Assembly: GCA_963846885.1 (NCBI GenBank)
Contig: CAWJXS010000013.1
Span: 57,954 to 121,953, forward strand
Length of the DNA: 64,000 nucleotides
Direction: 5' to 3'
From: RPQJ01 sp963846885
GTDB taxonomy: Bacteria; Pseudomonadota; Gammaproteobacteria; Steroidobacterales; Steroidobacteraceae
The stretch's first letter is position 1. Each line of letters opens with the position of its first letter. The notes beneath the pieces were generated by a model, which saw nothing but the letters and a program-made list of their open reading frames with translations, searched no databases and was not told the DNA's origin. Below are positions 34,234-43,357 of the stretch, piece by piece. A program made the translations under genes and the position numbers.

Positions 34234-36222
34234 ATGGCCCACGATTTCCTCAGCCAGATTCTCATCCTGCTCGCGGGCTCGCTGCTCGTATTGAGCCTGG
34301 TGAGGCGCTTCAGGCTGCCGCCGATCCTCGGCTACCTCGTCGTCGGCATGGCATTGGGGCCGCATGCGCTGGGCCTGGTGCCCAGCGACACCTCGGTGCA
34401 GTTGCTCGCCGAGATCGGCGTCGTCTTCCTGGTGTTCACGCTCGGCCTCGAGTTCTCGCTCGCGCGCATGGTGGCGATGAAGTCCGAGGTGCTGGGTGTG
34501 GGCGGCCTGCAGGTGCTGCTGTGCGGACTCGCTTTCGGCGGGCTCGCAGCTGCTTTCGACGTCAGCGCCGGCGCCGCGATCGTCATCGGCGGCGCACTCG
34601 CCATGTCGTCGACGGCGATCGTGCTGCGGCAACTCGGCGACCAACTCGAGCTGACGCGAACCCACGCACGGCTGGCCGTGGGCATCCTGCTGTTCCAGGA
34701 CCTGGCTTTCGCGCCGTTGCTGGCGCTGGCGACTGCGCTCAGCGTGTCGGGCGAGGTGCCGGGGGGGCTCTGGTTGCTGGGCATGGCGGGACGCGGCCTG
34801 CTGGCGCTGCTGATCGTGCTGGTGGTGGGCCGCTGGCTGCTGCGGCCGCTGTTTCGCGAGATTGCCCGCCACCGCAGCACCGAGACTTTCACGCTGACCG
34901 TGCTGTTCGTGTCGCTGCTGGCGGCCTGGGCCACGGATCGGCTCGGCCTGTCGATGGCACTGGGCGGCTTCCTCGCCGGCATGCTGCTCGCGGAGACGGA
35001 GTTCAAGCACCAGACGGAAGCCGTCATCAAGCCGTTCCAGGACATCCTGCTCGGGCTGTTCTTCGTCTCCGTCGGCATGCTGCTCGACCTGCGCCTGCTG
35101 CTGTCGCAGCTGCCGCTGGTGTTGTTGCTGCTCGTGGTGCTGGTCACCGTCAAGACGGTGATCGTGACGGGCATCGTGCGTCAGTTCGTGCCCAACAGCC
35201 GCAAGGCCCTGCGCACCGCCATCACCGTCAGCATGGGCGGCGAGTTCGGTTTTGCGCTGCTCACCGTGCTGCTGCGCGGCAACGCGGTCGATCCGCGCAT
35301 CGTGCAGGCGCTGCTGACCGCCGTTGCGCTCAGCATGCTGCTCGGGCCGCTGCTGGTGCGCTACAACGGCCGCATCGCGGATCGCATCCTGCGCCGCCCG
35401 CCCGCCAAGCCATCCGACGTCGCGCTGGAAACCGTCGCCACGCGCGAAATCGCACGACGCGAGCACGTCATGGTGTGCGGCTTCGGCCGCGTCGGCCAGA
35501 ACCTGGCGCGGGTGCTGGAGCGGCGCGGCTTCGAGTACATCGCGCTCGATTTCGATCCCTTCCGCGTGCGCGACGCCCGCACGGCGGGCGATCCCGTGGT
35601 GTACGGCGACGCGACCCATCCCGAAGTGCTGCGCGCACTGGGACTGGACCATGCCTCGGTGGTCGTCATCTCGTTCGACGAGCCGGAAACCGCCGTGCGC
35701 ATCGTGCGGGCGGTGCGACGCCTGCGCGCCGACGTCCCCGTGCTCGTGCGCACCGAAGACGACAAGTTCCTCGAGCCGCTGCAGGCGGCGGGCGCCACCG
35801 AGGTGGTGCCAGGTATCTTCGAGACGAGCCTCGCGCTCGTCTCGCACGTGCTGTTGTTCCTGCGGGTGCCGCCGGCCGAGGTGCTCGAGACCACGGAGCA
35901 GATCCGCCACGAGCGCTACGCGATCCTGCGCAGCGTCTTCCAGCGTCGCGATCCCCGCGCCCCGGCCACCGTCGAAGACGACCGGGCGAACGAGCAACAG
36001 CTCTACACCGTCGTGCTGCCGCCGGGCGCCCATGCGGTGAACCAGACCATCCGCGAGCTGGCGCTCGACCGCGGGCCGGTGAAAGTCACCGCGATCCGCC
36101 GCGAAGGGATCACGGGCCGTGACCCCGACCCGGAAACCCGCCTCAAGGACGGGGACGTGCTGGTGCTGTGGGGCCGCCCTGAGGACGTCGAACAGGCCGA
36201 AAGCCGGCTGCTCATGGGCTGA
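34234..36222 (+). CDS. CPA2 cation:proton antiporter with RCK (TrkA) domains (KefB/YbaL-like)
   Basis: 662 residues. Twelve or so membrane segments (about 5-390) contain the Na+/H+ exchanger pattern, then an RCK N domain (about 410-540; VMVCGFGRVGQNLARVL) and an RCK C domain (about 585-660). The family moves K+ or Na+ against H+ under nucleotide control. KefB and YbaL types cannot be separated here; no KefF/KefG partner lies nearby. Confidence 0.88.
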   Translation: MAHDFLSQILILLAGSLLVLSLVRRFRLPPILGYLVVGMALGPHALGLVPSDTSVQLLAEIGVVFLVFTLGLEFSLARMVAMKSEVLGVGGLQVLLCGLAFGGLAAAFDVSAGAAIVIGGALAMSSTAIVLRQLGDQLELTRTHARLAVGILLFQDLAFAPLLALATALSVSGEVPGGLWLLGMAGRGLLALLIVLVVGRWLLRPLFREIARHRSTETFTLTVLFVSLLAAWATDRLGLSMALGGFLAGMLLAETEFKHQTEAVIKPFQDILLGLFFVSVGMLLDLRLLLSQLPLVLLLLVVLVTVKTVIVTGIVRQFVPNSRKALRTAITVSMGGEFGFALLTVLLRGNAVDPRIVQALLTAVALSMLLGPLLVRYNGRIADRILRRPPAKPSDVALETVATREIARREHVMVCGFGRVGQNLARVLERRGFEYIALDFDPFRVRDARTAGDPVVYGDATHPEVLRALGLDHASVVVISFDEPETAVRIVRAVRRLRADVPVLVRTEDDKFLEPLQAAGATEVVPGIFETSLALVSHVLLFLRVPPAEVLETTEQIRHERYAILRSVFQRRDPRAPATVEDDRANEQQLYTVVLPPGAHAVNQTIRELALDRGPVKVTAIRREGITGRDPDPETRLKDGDVLVLWGRPEDVEQAESRLLMG

Positions 36223-36266
36223 AGTGCATGCGCTGTAGAGCGTTACGTTAAACATACGTACAGCCG

Positions 36267-36292
36267 TTGACACTGTGTCAATCGAATGACAC
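36267..36292 (+). promoter_or_regulatory. TetR operator with overlapping promoter
   Basis: TTGACACTGTGTCAA (36267-36281) is a perfect 15-nt palindrome, and GTGTCAATCGAATGACAC (36275-36292) is an overlapping 18-nt palindrome (16 of 18 match). The leading TTGACA is a consensus -35. With 17-nt spacing, CACGAT (36290-36295) would be the -10, placing the start at about 36303. It fits autorepression by the TetR gene that follows. Confidence 0.7.
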
Positions 36293-36302
36293 GATGCCAA
36301 CC

Positions 36303-36950
36303 ATGTCGTACCTCATCGAACGCCGCCAGGAAGAAAAAGACCGACGTCGCGCGGAAATCATCGATGCCGCCGAGGCGCTGTATGCCGAGACGGGCTGGGA
36401 CGGCATCACCATGGACCAGGTGGCGCGCCGGGCCCGGCTGAGCCGCGCCCTGCTCTACGTGTACTTCAAGGACAAGGGCGACCTGCACCTGGCGCTGGTC
36501 GAGCGGTCGCTGGAGGCACTGCGCAGCCGCTTCATGGCCGCGCGCGAAGGTCATGCCACCGGGCTCGCACAGGTCGAGGCCATCGGCCGCGCTTACCTCG
36601 CGTTCTCGGTCGAGACGCCGCATTACTTCGACGCGTGCGCGCGCTACCAGGCGCACGCCGAGACGGCGCACCAGGCCGGCCCGGCTCCATGCAACGAAGC
36701 GGCCTGCGAAGCGGCCGGCTTCGGCGTGCACGAGGTCATCGTCGAATCGCTGAACCGCGGCGTCGCCGACGGCACCATCCGCGCCAACCTCGGTGACCCG
36801 TTCGTCACCGCGCTGGCGCTGTGGGCGTTCACGCACGGCATGATCCAGATCGCCTCGTCGAAAGGGCCGCAGATCGTGCGCGGCGGAACGCCGGTGCAGG
36901 CCTTCATCGAGCACGGACTCGACCTGGCGCTGCGGGCACTCAAGCCATGA
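36303..36950 (+). CDS. TetR/AcrR family regulator of the first RND operon
   Basis: About 215 residues. HTH (about 15-60): RRAEIIDAAEALYAETGWDGITMDQVARRARLSRALLYVYF, split across the window. The C-terminal ligand domain contains several cysteines (FDACARYQ, APCNEAACEAA). Starts at 36294 and 36303 are both possible; the latter fits the promoter as a leaderless start. The stop overlaps the outer-membrane gene (ATGA), so the regulator leads the efflux operon. Confidence 0.85.
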   Translation: MSYLIERRQEEKDRRRAEIIDAAEALYAETGWDGITMDQVARRARLSRALLYVYFKDKGDLHLALVERSLEALRSRFMAAREGHATGLAQVEAIGRAYLAFSVETPHYFDACARYQAHAETAHQAGPAPCNEAACEAAGFGVHEVIVESLNRGVADGTIRANLGDPFVTALALWAFTHGMIQIASSKGPQIVRGGTPVQAFIEHGLDLALRALKP

Positions 36951-38428
36951 GACGCACGCGGCGGATGCTGGCGGTCTGCTGCCTGTTCCAGTTGCTGCCG
37001 CACGTGCAAGCGGCGGAGCCGCAGACGGTTGCAGTCGTGGCCGCGCAGCCGGCGGACACGATCGAAGCCGGCCTGCAACGGGTGATCGACGAAGCGCTGG
37101 TCGCCAACCTCGACCTGCGCGCCGCGGGCTCATCGGTGCAGCAGCGCCTGGCCGCACTGGACCAGGCCCGTGCGCGTTACCTGCCGGTGATCGATTTCGC
37201 GGCGCGCTACAGCGTCGCCGATGGCGGCCGCACCATCGAGTTTCCCGTGGGCGACCTGCTCAACCCGGTGTACGCGACGCTCGACGAGATGCTGCTGGCG
37301 CAGGGCGAGCCCGCGCGCTTTCCGCGCGTGCGCAATGAATCGATCGCGCTGCTGCGCGAGGAAGAGCAGGAAACGAAGCTCGTGCTGGAGCAGCCGATCT
37401 ACGAACCGCGTATCGGACCGGCGGTCGCGGCTTCACGTGCCAATGCAGCGCGCGCGGAAGCGGACCTGGCCGCGTTGCGGTCGCAGGTGATCCGTGACGT
37501 CAAGCAGGCGTACTACCGTTGGATCGCGGCCGAGCAGGCCGTCGCCGTGCTCGATGCAACGCTCGCGGCGACGCGGGAGAACCTGCGCGCCAACCAGAGC
37601 CTGTATCGCAATGGCAAGGTCACGCGCGACCTCGTCTACCGCGCCGAAGCCGACGTGCTCGAGATCGAGCAGGATCGGCTGGCCACGGCGAGCCGCACGC
37701 GTATCGCCCAGAGCTACGTCAACCTGCTGCGCAATGCCCCGCTTGACCAGCCATTGCCCGTGGCGACGCTGGACGCCGACACGATCGAACGCTTTCGCGC
37801 GCGGTTGCTCGCGGTGCTGGCTGGAAGGCAGGTCAACCTGCGCCAGCTGCAGGACGTCGCGAGCCAGCGGCGGCAGGAACTGCAGAGCCTCGATTCCGCG
37901 ATCGCCGTCGGCGAAGCCCAGCAGGACCTCGCGCGCGCGGCGTTCAAGCCGTCACTGGCGTTTGGCGCCGAGGCTGGCATCCAGGGCACCGAGTACGGCT
38001 TTGCCGACGAAGATCGGTACGTCCTCGCCTCGCTGGTGCTGCGCTTCAACGCGTTTCGCGGCGGCGCCGACCAGGCCGCGCTGCGTGAGGCTCGCGCCTT
38101 CACCGACTCGCTGCGCGCGAACCGTGAGCTGGCCGGGCAGCGCGTGCGGCTCGAAGTGCAGCAGGCACTGGAGAATTTTGGCGTCGCCGAAGCGTCGCTC
38201 GACACGGCCGCGAAGCGCGCCGAAGCCGCGAGCGGTGCGTTCACGATCATCAGCCGCAAGCGCGATCTCGGCCAGGTCAACCAGGCTGAGTTCATCGATG
38301 CACGGCGGGCGCAGACGGATGCGCAACTGAACGTCACACGGGTGCGCGCGGAGTATCTCGCGCGCCTCGCGGAACTCGAATTCTCCATCGGCGATGCGCG
38401 TCGCATGGACCAGGAGCAGCGGCGATGA
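36947..38428 (+). CDS. TolC-family outer-membrane efflux protein
   Basis: 493 residues: a signal peptide (MRRTRRMLAVCCLFQLLPHVQA) then two OEP repeats with the usual long helices (about 45-260 and 265-485). The frame is open upstream inside the TetR gene, but ATG at 36947 gives the signal peptide. TolC proteins form the outer-membrane duct of RND pumps. ATGA coupling to both neighbours. Confidence 0.87.
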   Translation: MRRTRRMLAVCCLFQLLPHVQAAEPQTVAVVAAQPADTIEAGLQRVIDEALVANLDLRAAGSSVQQRLAALDQARARYLPVIDFAARYSVADGGRTIEFPVGDLLNPVYATLDEMLLAQGEPARFPRVRNESIALLREEEQETKLVLEQPIYEPRIGPAVAASRANAARAEADLAALRSQVIRDVKQAYYRWIAAEQAVAVLDATLAATRENLRANQSLYRNGKVTRDLVYRAEADVLEIEQDRLATASRTRIAQSYVNLLRNAPLDQPLPVATLDADTIERFRARLLAVLAGRQVNLRQLQDVASQRRQELQSLDSAIAVGEAQQDLARAAFKPSLAFGAEAGIQGTEYGFADEDRYVLASLVLRFNAFRGGADQAALREARAFTDSLRANRELAGQRVRLEVQQALENFGVAEASLDTAAKRAEAASGAFTIISRKRDLGQVNQAEFIDARRAQTDAQLNVTRVRAEYLARLAELEFSIGDARRMDQEQRR

Positions 38429-39507
38429 AGCGGGAACGGATTGCAGCTGTGGTGGTCGTGCTGGCACTGGCCGCCGGCGCATGCGGTACCGGCGACAAGC
38501 CGGCGACCACCACGACTGCCGCGCAGCCAGCGGCCGTGCGCACTGTGCCAGCCGCCAGCGTGCAAGTGACGGCGCAGACACGTGCCGTGGGTGCGCTCGC
38601 GCCGCGCGACGAGATCCGCCTCTCGTTCAAGGTGGGCGGGGTCGTCGACTCGGTCAGCGTCGAGTCCGGCGACATCGTACGCAAGGGGCAGGTGCTGGCG
38701 GAGCTGAAGAGCACGGAGGTCGATGCGTCGGTGGCGCAGGCCGCCGAAGGCGTCGAGAAGTCACGCCGCGACCTGGAGCGCGCCCGCCAGCTGCGCCTCG
38801 ACGAAGTCGCCACCGAAGAGCAGGTGCAGGACCTGACCACTGCCTACAACGTGGCGCGATCCAGCCTCGACGCAGCGCGCTTCAACGCGCGTTTCGCCCG
38901 CATCGAAGCGCCGGCCGACGGTATCGTCTTCGAACGCACAGTCGAGGCTGGCGAACTGGTGCAGCCCGGGCAATCCGTCGTCGTGCTCGGCTCGACCAGC
39001 TCGGGCTGGGTGGTTCGCGCGGCCCTGTCCGACCGAGACGTCGTCCGCCTGGATACGGGCGCGGCAGCCGAGGTCACGTTCGATGCGTTTCCAGGCCGCG
39101 TGTTTGCGGGCAAGGTCACGCGCATCGGCGCGGCGGCGGATCGCATCACCGGCACCTTCGAAGTCGAGATCGAGGTGCAGCCGGACGGCGCACGCTTCGC
39201 GCGCGGCCTCGTCGCCAAGGTGACGTTGCCGCTGGCCGCACTGCCGGACGTTGCGGACAGCGCCACCGTGGTGCCGGTCTCGGCGCTGGTCGAAGCCGAT
39301 GGCAACCGCGCGACGGTGTACGTCCTCGATCGAAAGCAGATGATCGCGCACCGCAGGGAAGTTGCGCTGGGGCCGTTGCTCGGCGAGCAGGTCGTGGTCA
39401 CCGCCGGCCTCGTGAGCGGCGATGCCGTGATCACCGACGGCGCGGCGTGGCTCACCGATGGCCGCGCCGTGCGTGTCGTCAGCGAAGACAGCGACGACCG
39501 GGGCTGA
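38425..39507 (+). CDS. RND efflux periplasmic adaptor (lipoprotein)
   Basis: 360 residues. Signal peptide with lipobox near AAGACG, a biotinyl-lipoyl-like hairpin (LSFKVGGVVDSVSVESGDIVRKGQVLAEL), a short coiled coil (about 90-150), and beta-barrel and membrane-proximal domains. It links the RND permease that follows to the TolC protein that precedes. The start overlaps the preceding stop. Confidence 0.9.
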   Translation: MKRERIAAVVVVLALAAGACGTGDKPATTTTAAQPAAVRTVPAASVQVTAQTRAVGALAPRDEIRLSFKVGGVVDSVSVESGDIVRKGQVLAELKSTEVDASVAQAAEGVEKSRRDLERARQLRLDEVATEEQVQDLTTAYNVARSSLDAARFNARFARIEAPADGIVFERTVEAGELVQPGQSVVVLGSTSSGWVVRAALSDRDVVRLDTGAAAEVTFDAFPGRVFAGKVTRIGAAADRITGTFEVEIEVQPDGARFARGLVAKVTLPLAALPDVADSATVVPVSALVEADGNRATVYVLDRKQMIAHRREVALGPLLGEQVVVTAGLVSGDAVITDGAAWLTDGRAVRVVSEDSDDRG

Positions 39508-39513
39508 GCTGCC

Positions 39514-42500
39514 ATGCGCCTGTGGGAATTTGCCGTCCGTCGCTGGCAGTTCACGCTGCTGCTGTTCGGCCTGCTGCTGGGCATGGGCTACAGCACGCTC
39601 AAGAACATTCCGCGCGCGGAGGATCCGGAGTTCCATTCGCCGGTGCCGATCGTCGTCGTCAGTTATCCCGGCGCCGATCCCGCCGACATCGAACGCCTGA
39701 TCGTCGATCCGCTCGAGGACGCGATCAGCGAGCTCGACGACATCAAGCGCATGGACAGCCGCTCGCTCGACGGCGTCGGCATCATCCAGGTCGAGTTCGA
39801 GTGGGACCAGGACGCGGACGAGAAGTACGACGAGGTCGTCCGCGAAGTGAACCGCGTTCGCAGCGAGCTTCCGGCCGACATCGCGAACCTCGAGGTGCGG
39901 CGCACCGGCTCGGGCCTGGTCAACATCATGCAGGTCGCGCTGGTGAGCGCGGATGCGACGTATCGCGAACTCGATGAGCTCGGACGGGCGTTGAGCGACC
40001 AGATCGAGACCTTGCCCGGCGTGCGTCGCAGCGAGGTCTTCGCCCTGCCCAAGCCAGAGGTGCGCATCGCGATCGATCTCGAGCGCATGGGTCGCGCGGG
40101 CGTCTCGCTCGGCCAGGTGGAGGCTGCGGTGCGCGGCGAGAACGCCGCCATTCCCGGCGGCTCGGTGGACCTGGGCCAGCGCAAGTTCAACCTCAAGACG
40201 TCGGGCAGCTACGACTCGCTCGACGAGATTGCAGCCACCGTGGTCGCCAGCCGCGGCGGCCAGGTGGTGCGTGTGCGCGACATCGCCGCCGTCAGCTGGG
40301 ACACCAGCGAACAGCAGTACGTGGGCCGCTACAACGGACAGCGCGCCATCTTCGTGACGGCCAACGCCAAGGATCGCGTCGACGTGTTCGACGTGCGCGA
40401 TGGCATCGAGACGGCGCTCGCCAGTTTTGCGGCGACGCTGCCGCCCAATGTCACGCTCGAGCGCGGCTTCGACCAGACGCGCAACGTCAAGCATCGACTC
40501 GACCGGCTCGCGCTCGACTTCGGCATCGCCATTGCACTGGTGCTGCTCACGCTGATTCCTTTGGGGCTGCGCGCGGCAAGCGTGGTGATGATCTCGATCC
40601 CGCTGTCGCTGTCGATCGGCCTCGCCGCGCTCTACTTCACCGGCTTCTCCTTGAATCAGCTGTCGATCGCGGGCTTCGTGCTGGCGCTCGGACTGCTCGT
40701 CGACGACTCGATCGTGGTGGTCGAAAACATCGAGCGTTACCTGCGCGCCGGCTACTCCCGCATCGAGGCGGCCATCACCGCAACCGACCAGATTGCAATG
40801 GCCGTGATCGGCTGCACCGCGACACTGCTGTTCGCGTTCCTGCCGCTGCTGTTCCTGCCGGAGGGCGCGGGCATTTTCATCCGCTCGTTGCCAGCGGCCG
40901 TGCTGTTCACCGTGGGAGCTTCGCTGCTCGTGTCACTGACGGTGATCCCGTTCCTGGCCAGCCGGATACTGCGGGCGGACGGACACGGCGCCGAGGGCAA
41001 CCGGGCGATGCAGGGCCTGATGCGCGTGATCCACGGCGTCTACGGCCCCGCGCTGCGCGTCGCGCTCGGCGCGCCCAGGCGCACCCTGCTCGCGGCGCTG
41101 GCCTTCGTGCTGGCGTCGTTCGGCCTCACCTTTTTGCTGGGATTCAGCCTGTTCCCAAACGCGGACATCCCGCAGTTCCGCATCGCCGTCGAAACGCCGA
41201 CGGGAGCGAGCCTCGCCGAGACGGATCGCGCGGTGCGCTTCGTCGAGGCCGAGCTGCAGCGACACGAGGAAGTGAAGCACGTCTTCGCCAACGTGGGCCG
41301 CGGCAATCCGCGCGTGTACTACAACATCTTCCCCGAGGAGACGAAGGCGAACGTCGGCGAGGTGTTCGTCGAGTTGCAGCGCTTCGATCCGCGCTCGACG
41401 CCGCAACTGCTCGAGGACCTGCGGCAGGCGTTTGCGGACTACGCAGGCGCCCGCATCATCGTCGAGAGTTATCGCAACGGCCCGCCGATCAACGCGCCGA
41501 TCGAGATCGCCATCGTCGGTCCCGACCTCGACCAGTTGCAGCAGCTGGCGAACCGGGCCGAGGAACTCATGATCGCGACCGAGGGCACGCGCAACGTGGA
41601 CAACCCGGCGCGCCGTCTCCGCACCGACCTGGACCTGCAAATCGATTCGGACAAGGCGGCCCTGTTCGGCGTAGCGCCCGTCGAGGCCGACCGCACGGTG
41701 CGCGCTGCAGTCGCGGGGCTGAACGTCGGCAAGTTCCGCGAGACGGACGGCGACGAGTTCGACATCACGCTGCGCCTGCCCATGCAGGGACGGCAGACGC
41801 TGCAGGCGCTCGACTACATCGAGGTCACGTCGGCCAGTGGCCGGCCCGTGCCGCTGCGGCAGCTGACGGATCCCACGTTCTCGACGGCGCCGAGCGCGAT
41901 CCGTCGCCACGATCGCCTGCGCGAGTTCGTGCTGACGGCGTATCCGACGGCCGACCACAACGTGGCCGAAGTTACGCGGGACGTGCTGGTCAACCTGCGC
42001 CAGCTCGACCTTCCACCGGGCTATTCGATCCGCGCCGGCGGTGAACTCGAGGCGCAGCAGGAGAGTTTCGGCGGCATCGGCACGGCCGTGCTGGTCGCCG
42101 TGTTCGGCATCCTGGCAGTGCTGGTGCTGGAGTTCGGCAGCTTCCGCTCGATGCTGATCGTGGCCGGCGTCATCCCGCTGGGCATGGCAGGCGGATTCAT
42201 CGCCTTGTTCGTGACGGGCTACGACCTGTCATTCACCGCGACCATCGGGCTGGTGGCGCTGATCGGCATCGAGATCAAGAACTCGATCCTGCTCGTCGAC
42301 TTCACGAACCAGTTGCGTGAGCAGGGAGTGGCGCTCGATGACGCGATCACGCAGGCCGGCGAGATTCGCTTCCTGCCGATCCTGCTGACGTCCGCCACGG
42401 CGATCGGCGGCCTGCTGCCGCTCGCGCTGCAGGGTTCCGGCCTCTACTCGCCGCTGGCGATCGTGATCATCGGCGGCCTGATCTCGTCGACGTTGCTCGG

Positions 42501-42603
42501 ACGGCTGGTGACACCGGTGATGTACAAGTTGTTGCCGCCGACGATCGTGGCGCAGCCAGCCGCGAAGATCGATGCGTCGTTGCTGCCCGTCCGGTCGGGC
42601 TGA
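39514..42603 (+). CDS. RND efflux permease
   Basis: 1029 residues with twelve membrane segments and two large periplasmic loops. The proton relay is intact: Asp pair in LGLLVDDSIVVVENIER (segment 4) and Lys in GIEIKNSILL (segment 10). It belongs to the AcrB superfamily; the N terminus WEFAVRRWQF and NIPRAEDPEF are unlike classical AcrB/MexB, so it is a divergent branch of unknown substrate. Its stop is 5 nt from the convergent GntR gene. Confidence 0.9.
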   Translation: MRLWEFAVRRWQFTLLLFGLLLGMGYSTLKNIPRAEDPEFHSPVPIVVVSYPGADPADIERLIVDPLEDAISELDDIKRMDSRSLDGVGIIQVEFEWDQDADEKYDEVVREVNRVRSELPADIANLEVRRTGSGLVNIMQVALVSADATYRELDELGRALSDQIETLPGVRRSEVFALPKPEVRIAIDLERMGRAGVSLGQVEAAVRGENAAIPGGSVDLGQRKFNLKTSGSYDSLDEIAATVVASRGGQVVRVRDIAAVSWDTSEQQYVGRYNGQRAIFVTANAKDRVDVFDVRDGIETALASFAATLPPNVTLERGFDQTRNVKHRLDRLALDFGIAIALVLLTLIPLGLRAASVVMISIPLSLSIGLAALYFTGFSLNQLSIAGFVLALGLLVDDSIVVVENIERYLRAGYSRIEAAITATDQIAMAVIGCTATLLFAFLPLLFLPEGAGIFIRSLPAAVLFTVGASLLVSLTVIPFLASRILRADGHGAEGNRAMQGLMRVIHGVYGPALRVALGAPRRTLLAALAFVLASFGLTFLLGFSLFPNADIPQFRIAVETPTGASLAETDRAVRFVEAELQRHEEVKHVFANVGRGNPRVYYNIFPEETKANVGEVFVELQRFDPRSTPQLLEDLRQAFADYAGARIIVESYRNGPPINAPIEIAIVGPDLDQLQQLANRAEELMIATEGTRNVDNPARRLRTDLDLQIDSDKAALFGVAPVEADRTVRAAVAGLNVGKFRETDGDEFDITLRLPMQGRQTLQALDYIEVTSASGRPVPLRQLTDPTFSTAPSAIRRHDRLREFVLTAYPTADHNVAEVTRDVLVNLRQLDLPPGYSIRAGGELEAQQESFGGIGTAVLVAVFGILAVLVLEFGSFRSMLIVAGVIPLGMAGGFIALFVTGYDLSFTATIGLVALIGIEIKNSILLVDFTNQLREQGVALDDAITQAGEIRFLPILLTSATAIGGLLPLALQGSGLYSPLAIVIIGGLISSTLLGRLVTPVMYKLLPPTIVAQPAAKIDASLLPVRSG

Positions 42604-42608
42604 AGCGA

Positions 42609-42956
42609 TTATTTCTTCAGGAGCGTGGCCGGGTCGAGGCCCAGGCGCTCGATCGTGGACAGCACGCGCGGCCACTCGGTGACGAGAAACTTCTCGCGCT
42701 CGTCGCGCATGAGGTGAACCCGCGCGCCCGGCGTGACGAACATGCCCCGGCCGCGACGTTTCTCGACGAGCCCTTCGTCGACCAGTTGCTGGTAACCCTT
42801 CAGCACCGTGAGCGGGTTGAGCGTGTGCTCGGCCGCCACGCTGCGCACCGATGGCAATGCATCACCCTCGGCGAGGGTGCCTTCGAGGATCATCGCCACC
42901 ACCTTGTCGCGGAGCTGACGATAGATCGGCTGGTTGTCGTTCCAGGTGGAGTCCAT
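42609..42956 (-). CDS. GntR-family regulator, YtrA subfamily
   Basis: 115 residues: a winged-helix domain (about 10-75; QPIYRQLRDKVVAMILEGTL, LPSVRSVAAEHTLNP) followed by a short two-helix tail, typical of YtrA regulators. These usually repress an adjacent ABC transporter; none is present here. Instead a 55-codon membrane protein gene lies upstream on the same strand, headed by a 28-bp palindrome. Confidence 0.88.
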   Translation of the reverse strand: MDSTWNDNQPIYRQLRDKVVAMILEGTLAEGDALPSVRSVAAEHTLNPLTVLKGYQQLVDEGLVEKRRGRGMFVTPGARVHLMRDEREKFLVTEWPRVLSTIERLGLDPATLLKK

Positions 42957-43023
42957 GCCTTGGGTTGATGCGGCGGAAGGTGATGCGCTGCTTTACTGTA
43001 GCAGAACACCCGGGGGCGCCCTC

Positions 43024-43191
43024 TTAAAGGAAAGCCGTAGGAAAGCGGATGCTTGCCTTGACCGGATGCACGTCGGATATCGATGGAGTGACGGCGCGCT
43101 GCTGCACAGGCCTCGAGGTCATCGCGTAGCCTGCAACCAGGCCGACGAGAACGGCGATACCCGCGAGCAGGATCCGGTCCGACTTGCGCAT
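43024..43191 (-). CDS. Small single-pass membrane protein (55 aa) upstream of the GntR gene
   Basis: Read by eye on the minus strand: ATG at 43191, TAA at 43024-43026. The product begins MRKSDRILLAGIAVLVGLVA, has one membrane helix (about 7-24), and a soluble tail of about 30 residues ending FPTAFL. A GAGG SD lies 8 nt before the ATG. Family unknown. It lies 67 nt before the GntR gene, so the two are probably cotranscribed. Its size kept it below usual gene-finding limits. Confidence 0.65.
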   Translation of the reverse strand: MRKSDRILLAGIAVLVGLVAGYAMTSRPVQQRAVTPSISDVHPVKASIRFPTAFL

Positions 43192-43221
43192 GACGACTAC
43201 CTCATCTCTCCGTATGGCTAC

Positions 43222-43249
43222 TTGGTGTTGTAGTTAACTACAACACCAA
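43222..43249. promoter_or_regulatory. 28-bp perfect palindrome, probable GntR operator
   Basis: TTGGTGTTGTAGTT followed directly by its reverse complement, 14+14 nt without a gap, about 30 nt upstream of the small membrane protein gene. On the minus strand TTGCAT followed 17 nt later by TTAACT could be the -35 and -10, with the palindrome over the -10. Perfect symmetry of this length suits a dimeric YtrA-type repressor. It could also affect the divergent mdh promoter. Confidence 0.7.
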
Positions 43250-43315
43250 CTCAAATGCAATAGGCCAGATGCGGGTGCGGCGCCTCTTTGTGGCAAAGCC
43301 TCCTTTGCAGCGCGT

Positions 43316-43321
43316 TAAAAT
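43316..43321 (+). promoter_or_regulatory. Possible -10 element of mdh
   Basis: TAAAAT (5 of 6 to TATAAT) lies 36 nt before the mdh ATG. No good -35 is seen at standard spacing. A GCAAAG-CCTC-CTTTGC inverted repeat (43293-43308) lies just upstream and may be a regulator site. Confidence 0.35.
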
Positions 43322-43357
43322 GACTGTCCCGGACAGACATCAACGAGAACTCCTCCC

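Noticed and set aside
42934..43233. 99-codon plus-strand frame over the GntR promoter region
   Set aside because: It begins inside the GntR gene, has no SD or family signature, and conflicts with the better supported minus-strand small gene.
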